The translations under genes and the position numbers were made by a program. From Phallusia fumigata (lineage: Eukaryota > Chordata > Ascidiacea > Phlebobranchia > Ascidiidae), in the NCBI GenBank assembly GCA_008931825.1, contig QXVZ01025593.1, forward strand, positions 1 to 47,006: 47,006 nucleotides of DNA, read 5' to 3'. Below, in pieces: positions 22,335 to 41,335 of the stretch. Each line of letters begins with the position of its first letter. The first letter of the stretch is position 1. The notes under the pieces are model-generated. The model had not been told where the DNA came from. It saw only the letters and a list, made by a program, of their open reading frames with translations, and made no database searches.

Positions 22335-22681
22335 ACAATCTTACGCAGCGATAATTTTTTTACCCTGTAATTGTGCACAAGCTTGTATATGCTTACCTTA
22401 TTAACAAATAATGCAAGTTTTTATGTAACTCGATGCTACGAAAGATTGTTTTATTTAAAAAGGTTATGGTAGATGATAAGGACGCGCAATGAACTTTTGA
22501 TTAAGAAATACTGCAAATTTCATGTAAATCGATGCAGCGAAACATTGTTTTATTTTGGCATTTCACATCGGTATATTTTCTGTTCGTTTTCCTCCTGTTG
22601 ACGTTTTTGTCGAAAATGCCCACTTATAGTTTTTATTTTGTGTGCAATTATTGAAAACGACTGGGTAACATATTCTGAAAA

Positions 22682-25679
22682 TTTCATGCGTCGTATCCAC
22701 TGATCTCTATTAACACTGGATTGTGCAACAGGCCGTCACGGATGAAGCATTTTGATGCGTAATGGCGTCGGTCAAAGAGTGCCCCAGATTTCCATTGCAG
22801 GCAATGGGTATACAGTGTAAATTTGTAGAAAAATAACGTTTAGAGGAATTGTTTAGCGATTTTTAACATAATATATCAGTATTACATGAGAAGAATGTAT
22901 TTAAGTGTATAATAACCACTAAATGTGCGTAGATTGGCGTTTAGGTGTATTGGTGCAGGTGCGCTAGTGTATAATAAATCATCTGCGAGTTATAGTAAAT
23001 AGTTTCTGTGCAATATGAGAAGTTTCCATGAGTTTCTAAGTATTATTGTCATAAACCCAACAAGAATGGCTCTTTCCTTCTGACAAGATTGCTGTTTTTG
23101 GCTATTATTAAAATCTTGACTGTAACAAATTCTTGAAAATTGCATTTCAATTTTGTGGTTTGAATTTATTAATATAAAATTTTAACGTCAGAATCAATAT
23201 GCACAAAAATGTTTAACATATACAATGTAGAGCAAGGTTCAACACCCATAAAACAATATTCAGCACACACAATGCTCTGTACACTGTGGAGAAATGCCAC
23301 CAACTAACTCACTCACATAACACAATATTCCAACACCAGGCTTAAAATAACAAGATTTATATTTTTGCAGTGCAGCAAATTTTGAACAGTTGAACTTTGA
23401 AAGCGTTTGAAATGCTTTTTATCCTCTTCGCAAACCTTCACCACACTACAAGATGGCAAAAATAGCCTTCCTCTATTTTTGAAAGATAGAAACTGGAATA
23501 TGGTTGGATTGGATCCCATTGGGGAGTTGTGGGCCACTTTTACATGAAGAAAGTTATTATGGACCACAAATGTTTCATTCCAGTCAAGTTCATTCCCACT
23601 GTCTACTGTTGATTCTTGACACTACAAACAAATATGTTACAAATTTTAAATTCTGCTCACTGGCCATTTAAAACAACTTCTCGAATAGGGCAGCCATGCA
23701 TCAAAACCAGGTGCTCTTTACTATACTGTTATCACTTTGTATGTTTTTTAACAATTTTTGATACTTGATCCACAATATATGATACAGCTGCCTTAAAAAC
23801 TAAAACTTGGAAATGTCATTTTATTCATCATTTTCAATGCTAGACAGCTTTTCTTTGAGATCATATTAGATATGGTCTGAACATATTGCAAAAGTTTTTG
23901 TTGGTAGCCATTTTTCTCGGCATATTTTTTTGACCAATTTTCTTTTTGTTTTTCGTTTGTTTTAAATAATACAAAGCATTTTGAGGACATTGATGATTGT
24001 GAAGGGGACTCATAATTATATAATTTTTCAGTGAGAAATTGAAACCCCAAGTTGTAGGAATTTCACAACATGATATAAGCAGGAAGAAATGCTTTGTCCA
24101 TAAAATTTTCTGTTAGCACAAAATTCACTGTTGCTTCTCTGTTGGCAGCATTTTGATCTTTGTTTTCGGTGTGCATAACACTTTGATCACTCAATTTCTG
24201 ATTTCATCCTTGCACCATACAAGTTTTAAATTAAGGATAGCATAAGCTAGTCTACATTTGNGAAATGCTTTTTATCCTCTTCGCAAACCTTCACCACAAT
24301 GCATGATGGCAAAAATAGCCTTCCTCTATTTTTCAAAGATAGAAACTGGAATATGGTTGGATTGAATCCCATTGGGGAGTTGTGGGCCAACTTTTACATG
24401 AAGAAAGTTATTATGGACCACAAATGTTTCATTCCAGTCAAGTTCATTCCCAGTCTATTGTTGATTCTTGACACTACAAACAAATATGTTAAAAATTTTA
24501 AATTCTGCTCACTGGCCATTTAAAACAACTTCTCGGATAGGGCAGCCATGCATCAGAACCAGGTGCTCTTTACTATACTGTTATCACTTTGTATGTTTTT
24601 AACAATTTTTGATACTTGATCCACAATATATGATACAGCTGCCTTAAAAAACAAAAACTTGGAAATGTCATTTTATTCATCAATTTCAATGCTAGACAGC
24701 TTTTCTTTGAGATCATGTTAGATATGGTCTGAACATATTGCAAAAGTTTTTGTTGGTAGCCATTTTTCTTGGCGTATATTTTTGACCAATTTTCTTTTTG
24801 TTTGTTTTAAATAATACAAAGCATTTTGAAGACATTGATGATTGTGAAGGGGACTCATAATTATACAATTTTTCAGTGAGAAATTGAAACCCCAAGTTGT
24901 AGGAATTTTATAACATGATATAAGCAGGAAGAAATGCTTTGTCCATAAAATTTTCTGTTAGCACAAAATTCACTGTTGCTTCTCTGTTGGCAGCATTTTG
25001 ATCTTTGTTATCAGTGTGCATAACACTTTGATCACTCAATTTCTGATTTAGCCCTTGCACCATACAAGTTTTAAATTAAGGATACCATAAGCTAGTCTAC
25101 ATTTGGGTAAATCAACTGCCGCCAAATTTTAAATTCCAAATTATAGTTCAAAAGTTTGATGATAGCCAAAAACAGCAATTTGGATCAGAACAAGATGATG
25201 CTACACAATGCATTACATCCTCTTGTTAGAAGAAAAGAGCCATTTTTTGTTGGGTTGATGAATATAACATGCAGAACCACATGAAGACCAACAATATCGC
25301 ATGTAAACTTTATATTACAACATGTAAATGAATCATTCAAACACTAACGCCTATCCGTTTTCATAGCGCACCTGCACCTAGTATACTTTAACGCCAATTT
25401 TTGCACATTTAGTGGTTATTATACACTTAAATACATTCTTCTCAATGTAATACTGATATATTATGCTAAAAATCACTGAAAAATGCTTTAAACAAGATTT
25501 ATCAACATTTTTACACTGTATCCCCATTGCCAGCAATGGAAATGTGGGGCACTGTTTGACCGACGCCATTACGCATCAAAATGCTTCAAAAATCATCCAA
25601 CCGTTGAATGGAGTAGCGCAATCCAGCGTTAATAGAGATCAATGGTCGTATCCGCCTATATCTGCAACTATGCATGAAA
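22682..25679. mobile_element. Long-inverted-repeat DNA transposon remnant, possibly P-element-like
   Basis: The left arm (about 22682-23150) and the right arm (about 25106-25679) are diverged reverse complements. For example TGATCTCTATTAACACTGG on the left matches CCAGCGTTAATAGAGATCA on the right; GATGCGTAATGGCGTCGGTC is mirrored at 25557-25577; and ATTGCTGTTTTTGGCTAT is mirrored near 25160. The interior encodes, on the - strand, broken frames including GRLFLPSCSVVKVCEE, which reminds me of the conserved C-terminal block of P-element/THAP9-type transposases (a family reported in Ciona). That assignment is weak. The apparent length of 3.0 kb includes an assembly duplication (see 23409-25105); the real element is about 2.15 kb. 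It is clearly defective. Confidence 0.6.
23409..25105. repeat. Assembly duplication across the N at 24261
   Basis: The 852 bases before the N (23409-24260) are repeated after it (24262-25105) with a few percent differences and small indels. Both copies run from GAAATGCTTTTTATCCTCTT to AGCTAGTCTACATTTG. This is what an unmerged overlap of two contig ends looks like, probably carrying two haplotypes. Confidence 0.85.
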
Positions 25680-26788
25680 AGTCGTGCTTGCGTGCCCTTG
25701 GTGCAGAAAGCGCGGGAAAAGTAAAGCAGAACCTGTTTAGCGCAATACTCAAACTTTAATAGTCTTTGGATTTATCTTTCGCAGCGATGATCAAAACAAT
25801 GAGAATATCAAGCTTTTGTGCCAGTTTTTCCTAAGCATTCGATTGACCAACGTTTTAACAGGTAGGCAAATAATGTGTTCAAAATAACCATATTTGTTTG
25901 ATTTGCTAGTATGTAGTTGAAGTCGTCTTTCAAACTAGTGACATTGACAACATCAGCTTGCTCAAACAACATTGTTTTCAATAATAGTTATCAATTTCGT
26001 AGTACAAATATGTTATTCTTCCCTGGTGTGTAGAACTAGATATGGATAGGTTGCTCGCAAGTAGATTCAATCCAACACAAAAAAAGGGCATCCATGAAGG
26101 CCGATTGCATAGCCGTCAAACACTTAAGTTTATCATCAAATTAGCAGTTATGCACAGAGAACAAATTTTACTGCTAATAGTATGATCTCCATGTTTTAAT
26201 TGAAACAAAATGTTGAATTTTGATATTGTTTGAATATGGGGTATTTGCCAATCAACATTTTATTTACTATAAAACACTAAGCATGGACATATTTTTTTAT
26301 TTTTGTGCACAACTAAAAATTAGAAGCATAAGGTGATGCATAATTTTTTGCGTTCATAAGTTAATGGCACTCAAAAAGTATTTGTTGCAAACTTTATCAA
26401 TTTATTGCATGAGAATATTGGGTGAAATGACAGGATTCATGCGAATGGTATTAACAATTAGGTATCGTTATCAATGTAGTGTTTTAATAACAATATTTAA
26501 GAAAGTGACTACAGTAAATTATTGGTTTTTGAAGTGCATTGGTTAATTTGAGCCACAAAAAGTGCTTGAAGAATTAACATTGTGAAATTACATTTTTGCC
26601 CAGTACAAACGTTTTTTTTTATTTCATTCTGTTTTAGCATAATTTCCATCACAACATGTATGACTTAATTTGAGTGTTCAATCGCAATGACTCCCAACTT
26701 GACTTGGAATCGCTTTGAATGACATATATTGTGATTCAAACCTACAGACTTGTTTACAACAATGCATACATGTCAGCAAAACAATTGT
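25680..26788. other. Intergenic region, 3' of the intelectin gene
   Basis: AT-rich sequence without a recognisable exon. It contains the probable 3' UTR of the - strand intelectin gene and its poly(A) signal at 26618-26623. Confidence 0.5.
26618..26623 (-). terminator. Candidate intelectin-gene poly(A) signal
   Basis: AATAAA on the - strand, about 165 bp beyond the stop codon at 26789-26791. Confidence 0.5.
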
Positions 26789-34558
<7,770 letters not shown>

Positions 34559-36107
34559 TTTCCTTGCAAGATTTTTGTCAGCGGCAGTCAAGGTACTTTT
34601 GGAAAACGTTGTACTGCCCGAACAGATGATATTGGAAGCTTCGAGTCTTAATCTTTGCCAGCTTACTAGCTATCTACATTAGGTATGTCAGAATTTAAAT
34701 AGCAATGTATTAAATTCTGTTAAAAAATGAAATTATTAAAAATAGTGTGGATTTTTGACCACAAAAAAGTTTTTACTGAATTAATTACGACCCTCCTACA
34801 CTGAACGACGACCAAACATGACTTCTTTTTCTGTTGTTCTTTTTTGTGTCGAAACAAATGTCGTTTCTTCAATACTTAGTTTTGGTCCCGTTTGTCTTAT
34901 TTCGCTTTACCTCGGTAGCAATTTCCCAAATGAACTTTCTCTCCAACGCTGCCTTTGGGTGCAACTACAAACGCGTGGTATTTATAACATTATCGTTACT
35001 TTTTGAGTCCTCACCTTTTGACATTGCCAAGCTTGGTTCTACGAGGCGACTGTGTTTAAAACAACGTAAAAGAAGTTGTTTTGTTTTTAAGGCTATTGCT
35101 TCAACTTCCTATTTGTAACGAGTTGGCCGCAAAACTGCCGCTGATTTTCAACTGCAGCTTTTATTTGAACCAAGTCAGCAACAATATTTTGTCGAGCTAG
35201 TCCGGAAAAAATAGGCAAGTACGTCAGTAATTGCGGAACACTTGATTCCCTATACGGTTTCGGTGGGATTACTTTAAATGTTGCGCGACTGTTACTGGTG
35301 TGCTGCAAAGGCACAAAAGTTCCTTATCCAAAAAAACAAGGCTCTGGTTTAGAACCACCAACCATACAATTGCAATGCTGCCTAACCAACAGTTCTGTGC
35401 AACAGAAGATCTACGGTTTAGATGCCTCATTAAACTTGTAAGGAACAATGTTTTCTCACCTGCATCTTTAAAAGTCAGTTCCTAAGCAACAGTTACAAAA
35501 AAGGTTCTATAGATAAATCCTGTTCAGTTCTGAATCGTGAGTTTATTTGCAACATTTTGGCGAAAATCGTGACGAAACAGCGGTACTCTTGTTGAAAAAT
35601 CACGGGGCAACAATCACTTCACATTGAAATCGCACAGGTCTGGAACTTTTGTGCTCACAAATACCCGATCAACAAATGCAGGTTTGGGCAAATTTGATGA
35701 CAATGTATTTGAACTTTTTTTCGCTTTTACTGTTGAAATTACATGATTGCACACATTGCAGTATTAGTGCTCAGCAAAAAAATATTGAAATAATGGCGAT
35801 TTTCTCAAACGAGCGGGCAGCTGTGCATGTATTTCATTACACCTCTAAACTGGGTAGAAAACTCTTCGGAGTCTACTTTCACCGTAACGCCCAATGCCAC
35901 AAAAGATGTCTACATTAGAAATTGTTTGTCATTGACATGTGAGACTGTTTACCAGGATTGAGAAGTGCTCAAACAATATTGCATGGTGATGAGCGAAAAA
36001 ACGATCAAATTCGGGTGGAAAAATTAAACGTTACACACGTGAAATAAATGAAATCGCACACTCAAGAAAAGTGGAATATTATTGCGTGATCAATGGTGAC
36101 GTCACAA
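34559..36107. other. Intergenic region between PEPD and the intelectin gene
   Basis: No exon recognised. Both flanking genes are on the - strand, so this interval holds the PEPD 3' UTR and the promoter of the intelectin gene. A TGACGTCA palindrome lies just past the PEPD stop codon at 36097-36104. Confidence 0.5.
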
Positions 36108-39100
36108 TCACTGCTTGTCACTGGGGAGGAGCGTTCCCGTGGCTGGCGCCGGTTCCCTTCTGCCCTCAGCCATCAGCGCTTCGATTTCTTCTATATCACG
36201 TGGAACACAGGTCAACATCTCCATCCCGTCCTCCGTGACCGCTACGTTGTCTTCAATGCGAACCTGCGCAGTAAAGCAAGCCAAGTTTAACCCATCGGCT
36301 TAAACACAAACATTCCCCTGACTAATGCAACCAGTGCAGTTAGGAAATACAATTTCAGGAGTTTTTTGGTATTTTTATCAGAAATTTAAGAAAAATGACA
36401 CTTGTCGGGTGTGTTTTGTTTCTTCACGGATTATTAAATCTCTCATTCCATGAACATCACTCAGAAACACAGTGTTAAGTCCTTACAGGCTCCAAGGGTG
36501 GGCAGTGTACAAAAAGAGACAGTGCCACATAAAGAATACCATTTTAAAACAGATTCCTGTGTACAAAACTTTAAAGGAGCCCCATCAGCAGCCCCCTAAC
36601 CAAAATTCTGGGGTATAGCTAAGGTTGGAATAACTATGCAACTTACACCACCAAAGTTCTGGAATCTTCTTAATTCCCGCTCATTGATGAACCTTGACCA
36701 CTCAGGGTTGNCCGCTACGTTGTCTTCAATGCGAACCTGCGCAGTAACGCAAGCGAAGTTTAACCCATCGGCATAAACACAAACATTCCCCTGACTTATG
36801 CAACCAGTGCAGTAATGAAAATACAATGTCAGGAGTTTTTTCGGTATTTTCATCAGCACTTCAAAAAAAATGACACTTGTCGGGTGTGTTTTGTTTCTTC
36901 ACGGATTATTCCCCAAATCTCATTCCATGAACATCACTCAGAAACACTGTGTTAAGTCCTGACAGGCTCCAAGGATGGGCAGTGTACAAAAAGAGACAGT
37001 GCCACATAAAGAATACCATTTCAAAACAGATTCCTGTGTACAAAACTTTAACGGAGCCCCATCAGCAGCCCCCTAACCAAAATTCTGGGGTATAGCTAAG
37101 GCCGGAATAACTATGCAACTTACACCACCAAAGTTCTGGAATCTTCTTATTTCCTGCTCATTGATGAACCTTGACCACTCAGGGTTGCGTAAAGCCTCCT
37201 CAATAACCTGAAAAACAGAATAAACAAGAGATGAGAGAGGCACGGAAATCTATGCAGCTACATAAAATCTTGCATCTTTTTTAATTGGTTTTTAACCGAA
37301 TACCTGATTAAGAACCTAGATCATGTTTTATGTCTGTAGAAAAGTTTTAAGACTTGTGTATTAACATATCAAAACTCACCGTCCAATTAAAGTAAATACC
37401 AGGTTCAATGGTGAGCACCATGCCAGCTTGCATTGTTCGTGCTGTACGTAAACTTTTTAGTCCTGCTTCACTCCGCCGGGCTGGCCCACCCTGCAAGACA
37501 CAATATAAAGTCTATGGTTGCGTGTGTTGCTTAAAAGTAATGACTCATTAAAACTAAATGAAAACAGCAGCATAACATTTAACTGCACATGCAGTAAAGT
37601 CTGCAGCAGATAAAAGGGCCAAATTTGGTTGACAGGCTAAGAGAAACCAGGGATGTTTATTTCTAAAATGTGTACTTGTTAAATACCAAGTTACACGTTA
37701 CTTGGGTGGTAAGGCCTCAAAGGAAGTTTTACAAAATCATTTCAGCTATATTTAAATATCCAAAAGATAGATGTCGGGGAAAAAGTTTAGCAACAAACAT
37801 ATTTGACTATTGGTGGCGTACCTGATTTTAAACACAACTTTTTGAAAAAAAAATTAAAAAATGACAGAAGATCAAAAGTGTATATATTGGTACAGACCTC
37901 TGGATATCCCCCAACATCGTGTACATCATGGCCCATGAAATGGCCGAGACCATGTGGCATGAACAGAGCTCCAAGTCGGACTTTCATCATTTCCTCTACG
38001 TCACCGTGAATGATGCCAATTCTCTTGAGCTCTTCAAGTTGCACTCGATCAGCCAGCAAATGCATGTCCACCCAGGAAACGCCTGGTATGGATTAGGTAA
38101 TTGCACTATTTAAAATTGAAATACTGCGAAATTTCTGGCATTTTGTTTAGCAAGCGAGAAGAGTGAAATGTCGATGTTCATCTAGGTTCTACTACTTTGC
38201 TTGCCACCAACAGCCCATTTATTGGACAATATACATTAAAAAAGTCTGTGCAATATAAGGTTGTAAACTTGAGTGAAAAGGTAATGCCGCAGATGCATCT
38301 AAAATGTACAGAATAGCATTGTTGATAGGGTAAAATCCCTCATTACTTCTCTACATAGCTTGATGCACCGGAATTAGGTTTTATTTCAGTACTAAAGTTT
38401 TTTATTCCTATCCTGAGACCTTAATAGCTCTAACCCAGAACATGATTTCCACCACCTGGTATCCTGTGTACTTTTAGTGATTCAAACTATTACTAAAAAA
38501 CAATGTTACANGGGTCAAAAGTGTGCCAGCATTCATCTCTTTCAATGCATCTGGAATCTGAAAAAAAGTTTTGTAAAGTTATTAAAAGGCATCAAAAATA
38601 AGTTTTTCTGAAAAAAATATGTTGTTTCCTTTTTAAAGAAGTGTAAGCTTTTTTGACCTTTAATGTTATAACTAACAGATGTTTCAGCAGGTAGGCAAGC
38701 TTCTGTTACAAAGTGCATTAAAGCGAACAAATCTGCAGCACTATTTGGAACCTAACATTTAATTAAATTGCTTGTTTACCAAGAAACACAAGCATTGACT
38801 TGAATACCAGCTTGAATGAATGTGTAATTAACAGAAACCTTAAAACTTGCCATTTTATTATCCAATTAAACTACTTGCCTGTTCCACAAACTTCACATCG
38901 TCGATGGCGTACTTAGCTTGAAAGTGGCTGGGTGGGTAAATTTCACCCATCCAAACTCTGTAAGCTTCTGGGAGCTTTGGAATGAATAGAGTTGCCTTGC
39001 CTGAGCTGACGTTGACTGCACCATAGCAGTCTGCTTCACTGACACCAAAACACCATTGAAAATAGGATTCCTGCAGCAAATTTTTTTACAAGTTTTAACC

Positions 39101-39827
39101 TCATTGTAATTTTCCCAGGATGATCAACAGAATAAAATATATATAATTTGTAAGACATGCTATTTTTGTGTATTGTGCTCTAACAATGACAGGTTTGAAA
39201 AGCCAAATTTGTATGCCTTTAAATTTATAAAATGGTTTGCAAAATTGTTAGATGAAAAACTGTTGGTGCTCAACAAACACAAATCCAGTTGGCAGTAGTA
39301 GGCCATATTTTTTTATCTTTGTTACATGTTTACAAGTTACCTGGCGAAATGTTATATCGCGGTCAGTTGAATCTTGCGACACCTGTAAACCACCCTGAAG
39401 CAGAACTATAGAATTATTTGGAAGGTCTTCAACTTTTCGAAGTCGCTCACAAAGATTTTGCCGGTTGGTTGCGAACAAGCTCATAGGCACATTCAAGGTG
39501 TGATCACCTTGACAATATGTGGGTCTGCAATATGTTTATTCTTTAATTGCACAATTGCCACAAATATGCAAAAACATAGTGTTAATATTCATGCAAACTT
39601 TTGGAAGGGTGTTATTGGTGCCAGGCTTCATGCACACAAACCTAAATACCAGATATTTGCTGACAAAACACTGATTTTGCACTGCAGATGTGTTAGCAGT
39701 TAAGGGTTTCCATGTCATGTTATAATTTTTAAATGAATTTCATTGTGCACATTTTACAAGCTCACAAGCTTACACAACTAAACAAAACATGCTGCATGAG
39801 TACTTACACAGCTCGTTCGTAGCTCAT
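36108..39827 (-). CDS. PEPD: Xaa-Pro dipeptidase (prolidase), interrupted by a sequence gap
   Basis: Exons 39808-39827 (20 nt with the start ATG), 39341-39524, 38879-39070 and 38512-38557 (cut by the N at 38511), then after the gap 37898-38082, 37380-37490, 37124-37207 and 36108-36263. Prolidase is a cytosolic dinuclear-metal peptidase that splits dipeptides ending in Pro or hydroxyproline. The N domain shows [23 protein letters not shown] and [17 protein letters not shown]. The catalytic pita-bread part shows [20 protein letters not shown] with the metal/active-site histidines, [11 protein letters not shown] (metal Glu) and the second metal-ligand Glu in [11 protein letters not shown]. About 130 residues of the human protein, including the two metal-binding Asp residues, have no counterpart and must lie in the gap. 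The intron after exon 3 uses a GC donor (CAG|GCAAGT). The C-terminus is short and variable, as in other PEPDs. Part of the last two exons is repeated by an assembly overlap. Confidence 0.97.
36239..37187. repeat. Assembly duplication across the N at 36711
   Basis: Bases 36239-36710 recur at 36712-37187 with several percent differences and small indels. The left copy holds a partial version of the PEPD exon 37124-37207 (around 36648-36710), and the right copy a partial version of the last exon (36712-36736). The genuine exons are those listed for PEPD; these partial copies come from an unmerged contig overlap. Confidence 0.88.
38511..38511. other. Sequence gap inside PEPD
   Basis: A single N. 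To its right the - strand exon stops in mid-homology after MNAGTLLT. To its left the next PEPD exon begins about 130 residues later in the human alignment ([12 protein letters not shown]). The flanks do not repeat each other, so real sequence is missing. Confidence 0.85.
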
Positions 39828-41335
39828 TTTCTTGAGTGTTTTGTATACAAGTTAAAGACTTTTCAACAATATGAATTTCCACATCAAAATATTTGATATA
39901 TGATTCTGTTTGAAAATTATAGTTTTTTGTCAAATATAAAGTGGCCCACATTTAGTTTAATTGCCTTCACTTTATCTATGCAGTTTATACTACCATACAA
40001 CACTTTGTATTGACAGTAAATAAATGATCTTAAACTTGCATCCCCTACCAAAACCTTATGTAACTGTTCGACTTTCAGTAAAATTCTTTTCTACGCAATA
40101 CTGAATAATTGTGTTTGCATGTGCCAAGTTAATCAGTTATTTAAGTTTGTCAGGATTTAGCAGGGAAATTTAAAACTTTGCAAGACATGACAATGCCTAT
40201 TGCATCAGCCTCGGGCATAAAACGTGATCACTAAGTGGTGAAAAAACAAAACCATACACTTCAGTAAATGCTTGCTACTTTTTTCTGACATCGAATCTTA
40301 CTTATGGCTGGAATCGAGTAATTTTTTGCTTTTTGACCGAAATTTATGCCACATTTGCAATCATCGCACATTGTCGCTGGTGTCGCACATTGTTTTGTCG
40401 GTTTCGCTCTGCTGGGTTTGTTTTCCACTACAGTCCGCGTGACGATGATCTGTGGGCTAAATTGGTTTCAATCGAGATTTCTACACCATTCCTAGCAGCA
40501 AACCATATACATGTTTCGAAGAAAGCGTTTTCACCTGGTATCAAGTTCTCCTTTTTATTTCTGTGGTAATTTAAGAGGTCACCGTCAAGAGACGACACGG
40601 TGACATGATAACAAAAACGAAACAAGCAAATGCTTCGGAGCGCAATTAGATACGTAGACAACTTGTTTTTTTAGGATTTAGAAACATTTTTTCGCAGCAA
40701 AATACTTCTCACTGTCTACATCCGCTCTTGGGATTAAGCTTTCACGTTTTACTGCAATATTTTATCGTTGTTAACATAGGCGTCGATCCAGTGTGAGGAA
40801 GACCATCTTGGTTTATTAGTTGGTTGCCAGGTTTCTGTCCAGCGTTTTTTACCTTAGATAGTCATTGACATGTTTGGGCTGAAAGTGCAAATTAACTTAA
40901 ATTCTCAGGCCAGTTGCAATAACAATTTTCTGGTGGTGGACAACACTTGCTATGACGAAAAGAATTTTTTTCACGACGTTCGCAAACGATAAACGAACAA
41001 AAGATTGATACATAATTGACGAAATCCTGACAACGACATTGACTGGTGTAACGTACCAAAAACACCATGTAAAAATATGACATAATTCGGTGAAGCTTGT
41101 TGTTTGTGAACGTTACACGTTTAAAAAGGACAAACAGTTTGACCATGATGTTGCATTACATCAACTCACCAATTCATATTTCCGCGCTTGTAAAATGTTT
41201 ACAGATAACTTATATTCCGGATATTCGTGTGAAAGAAACTAATGAAATTTTTCACGATCCGTGTGAGTTCAATGTCTACAGGCGCTCTCTGACGACTATT
41301 TTAGGAATCCGTTAAGCTATCTCTACAAGCGTAAT
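39828..41335. other. Intergenic region between IRF and PEPD
   Basis: No exon recognised. It contains the IRF 3' UTR with a - strand AATAAA at 40812-40817, about 520 bp past the IRF stop, and presumably the PEPD promoter next to its short first coding exon. Confidence 0.5.
40812..40817 (-). terminator. Candidate IRF poly(A) signal
   Basis: TTTATT on the + strand, that is AATAAA on the transcribed - strand, downstream of the IRF stop codon. Only the hexamer supports it. Confidence 0.35.

Noticed and set aside
23409..25105. Genuine tandem duplication inside the transposon
   Set aside because: The copies abut exactly at a single N and run to the very end of each contig side, as in three other joins, which points to unmerged overlap.
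36097..36104. TGACGTCA palindrome beyond the PEPD stop as a CRE
   Set aside because: It is at the 3' end of a - strand gene, not near a start; with three copies in 47 kb chance is a reasonable explanation.
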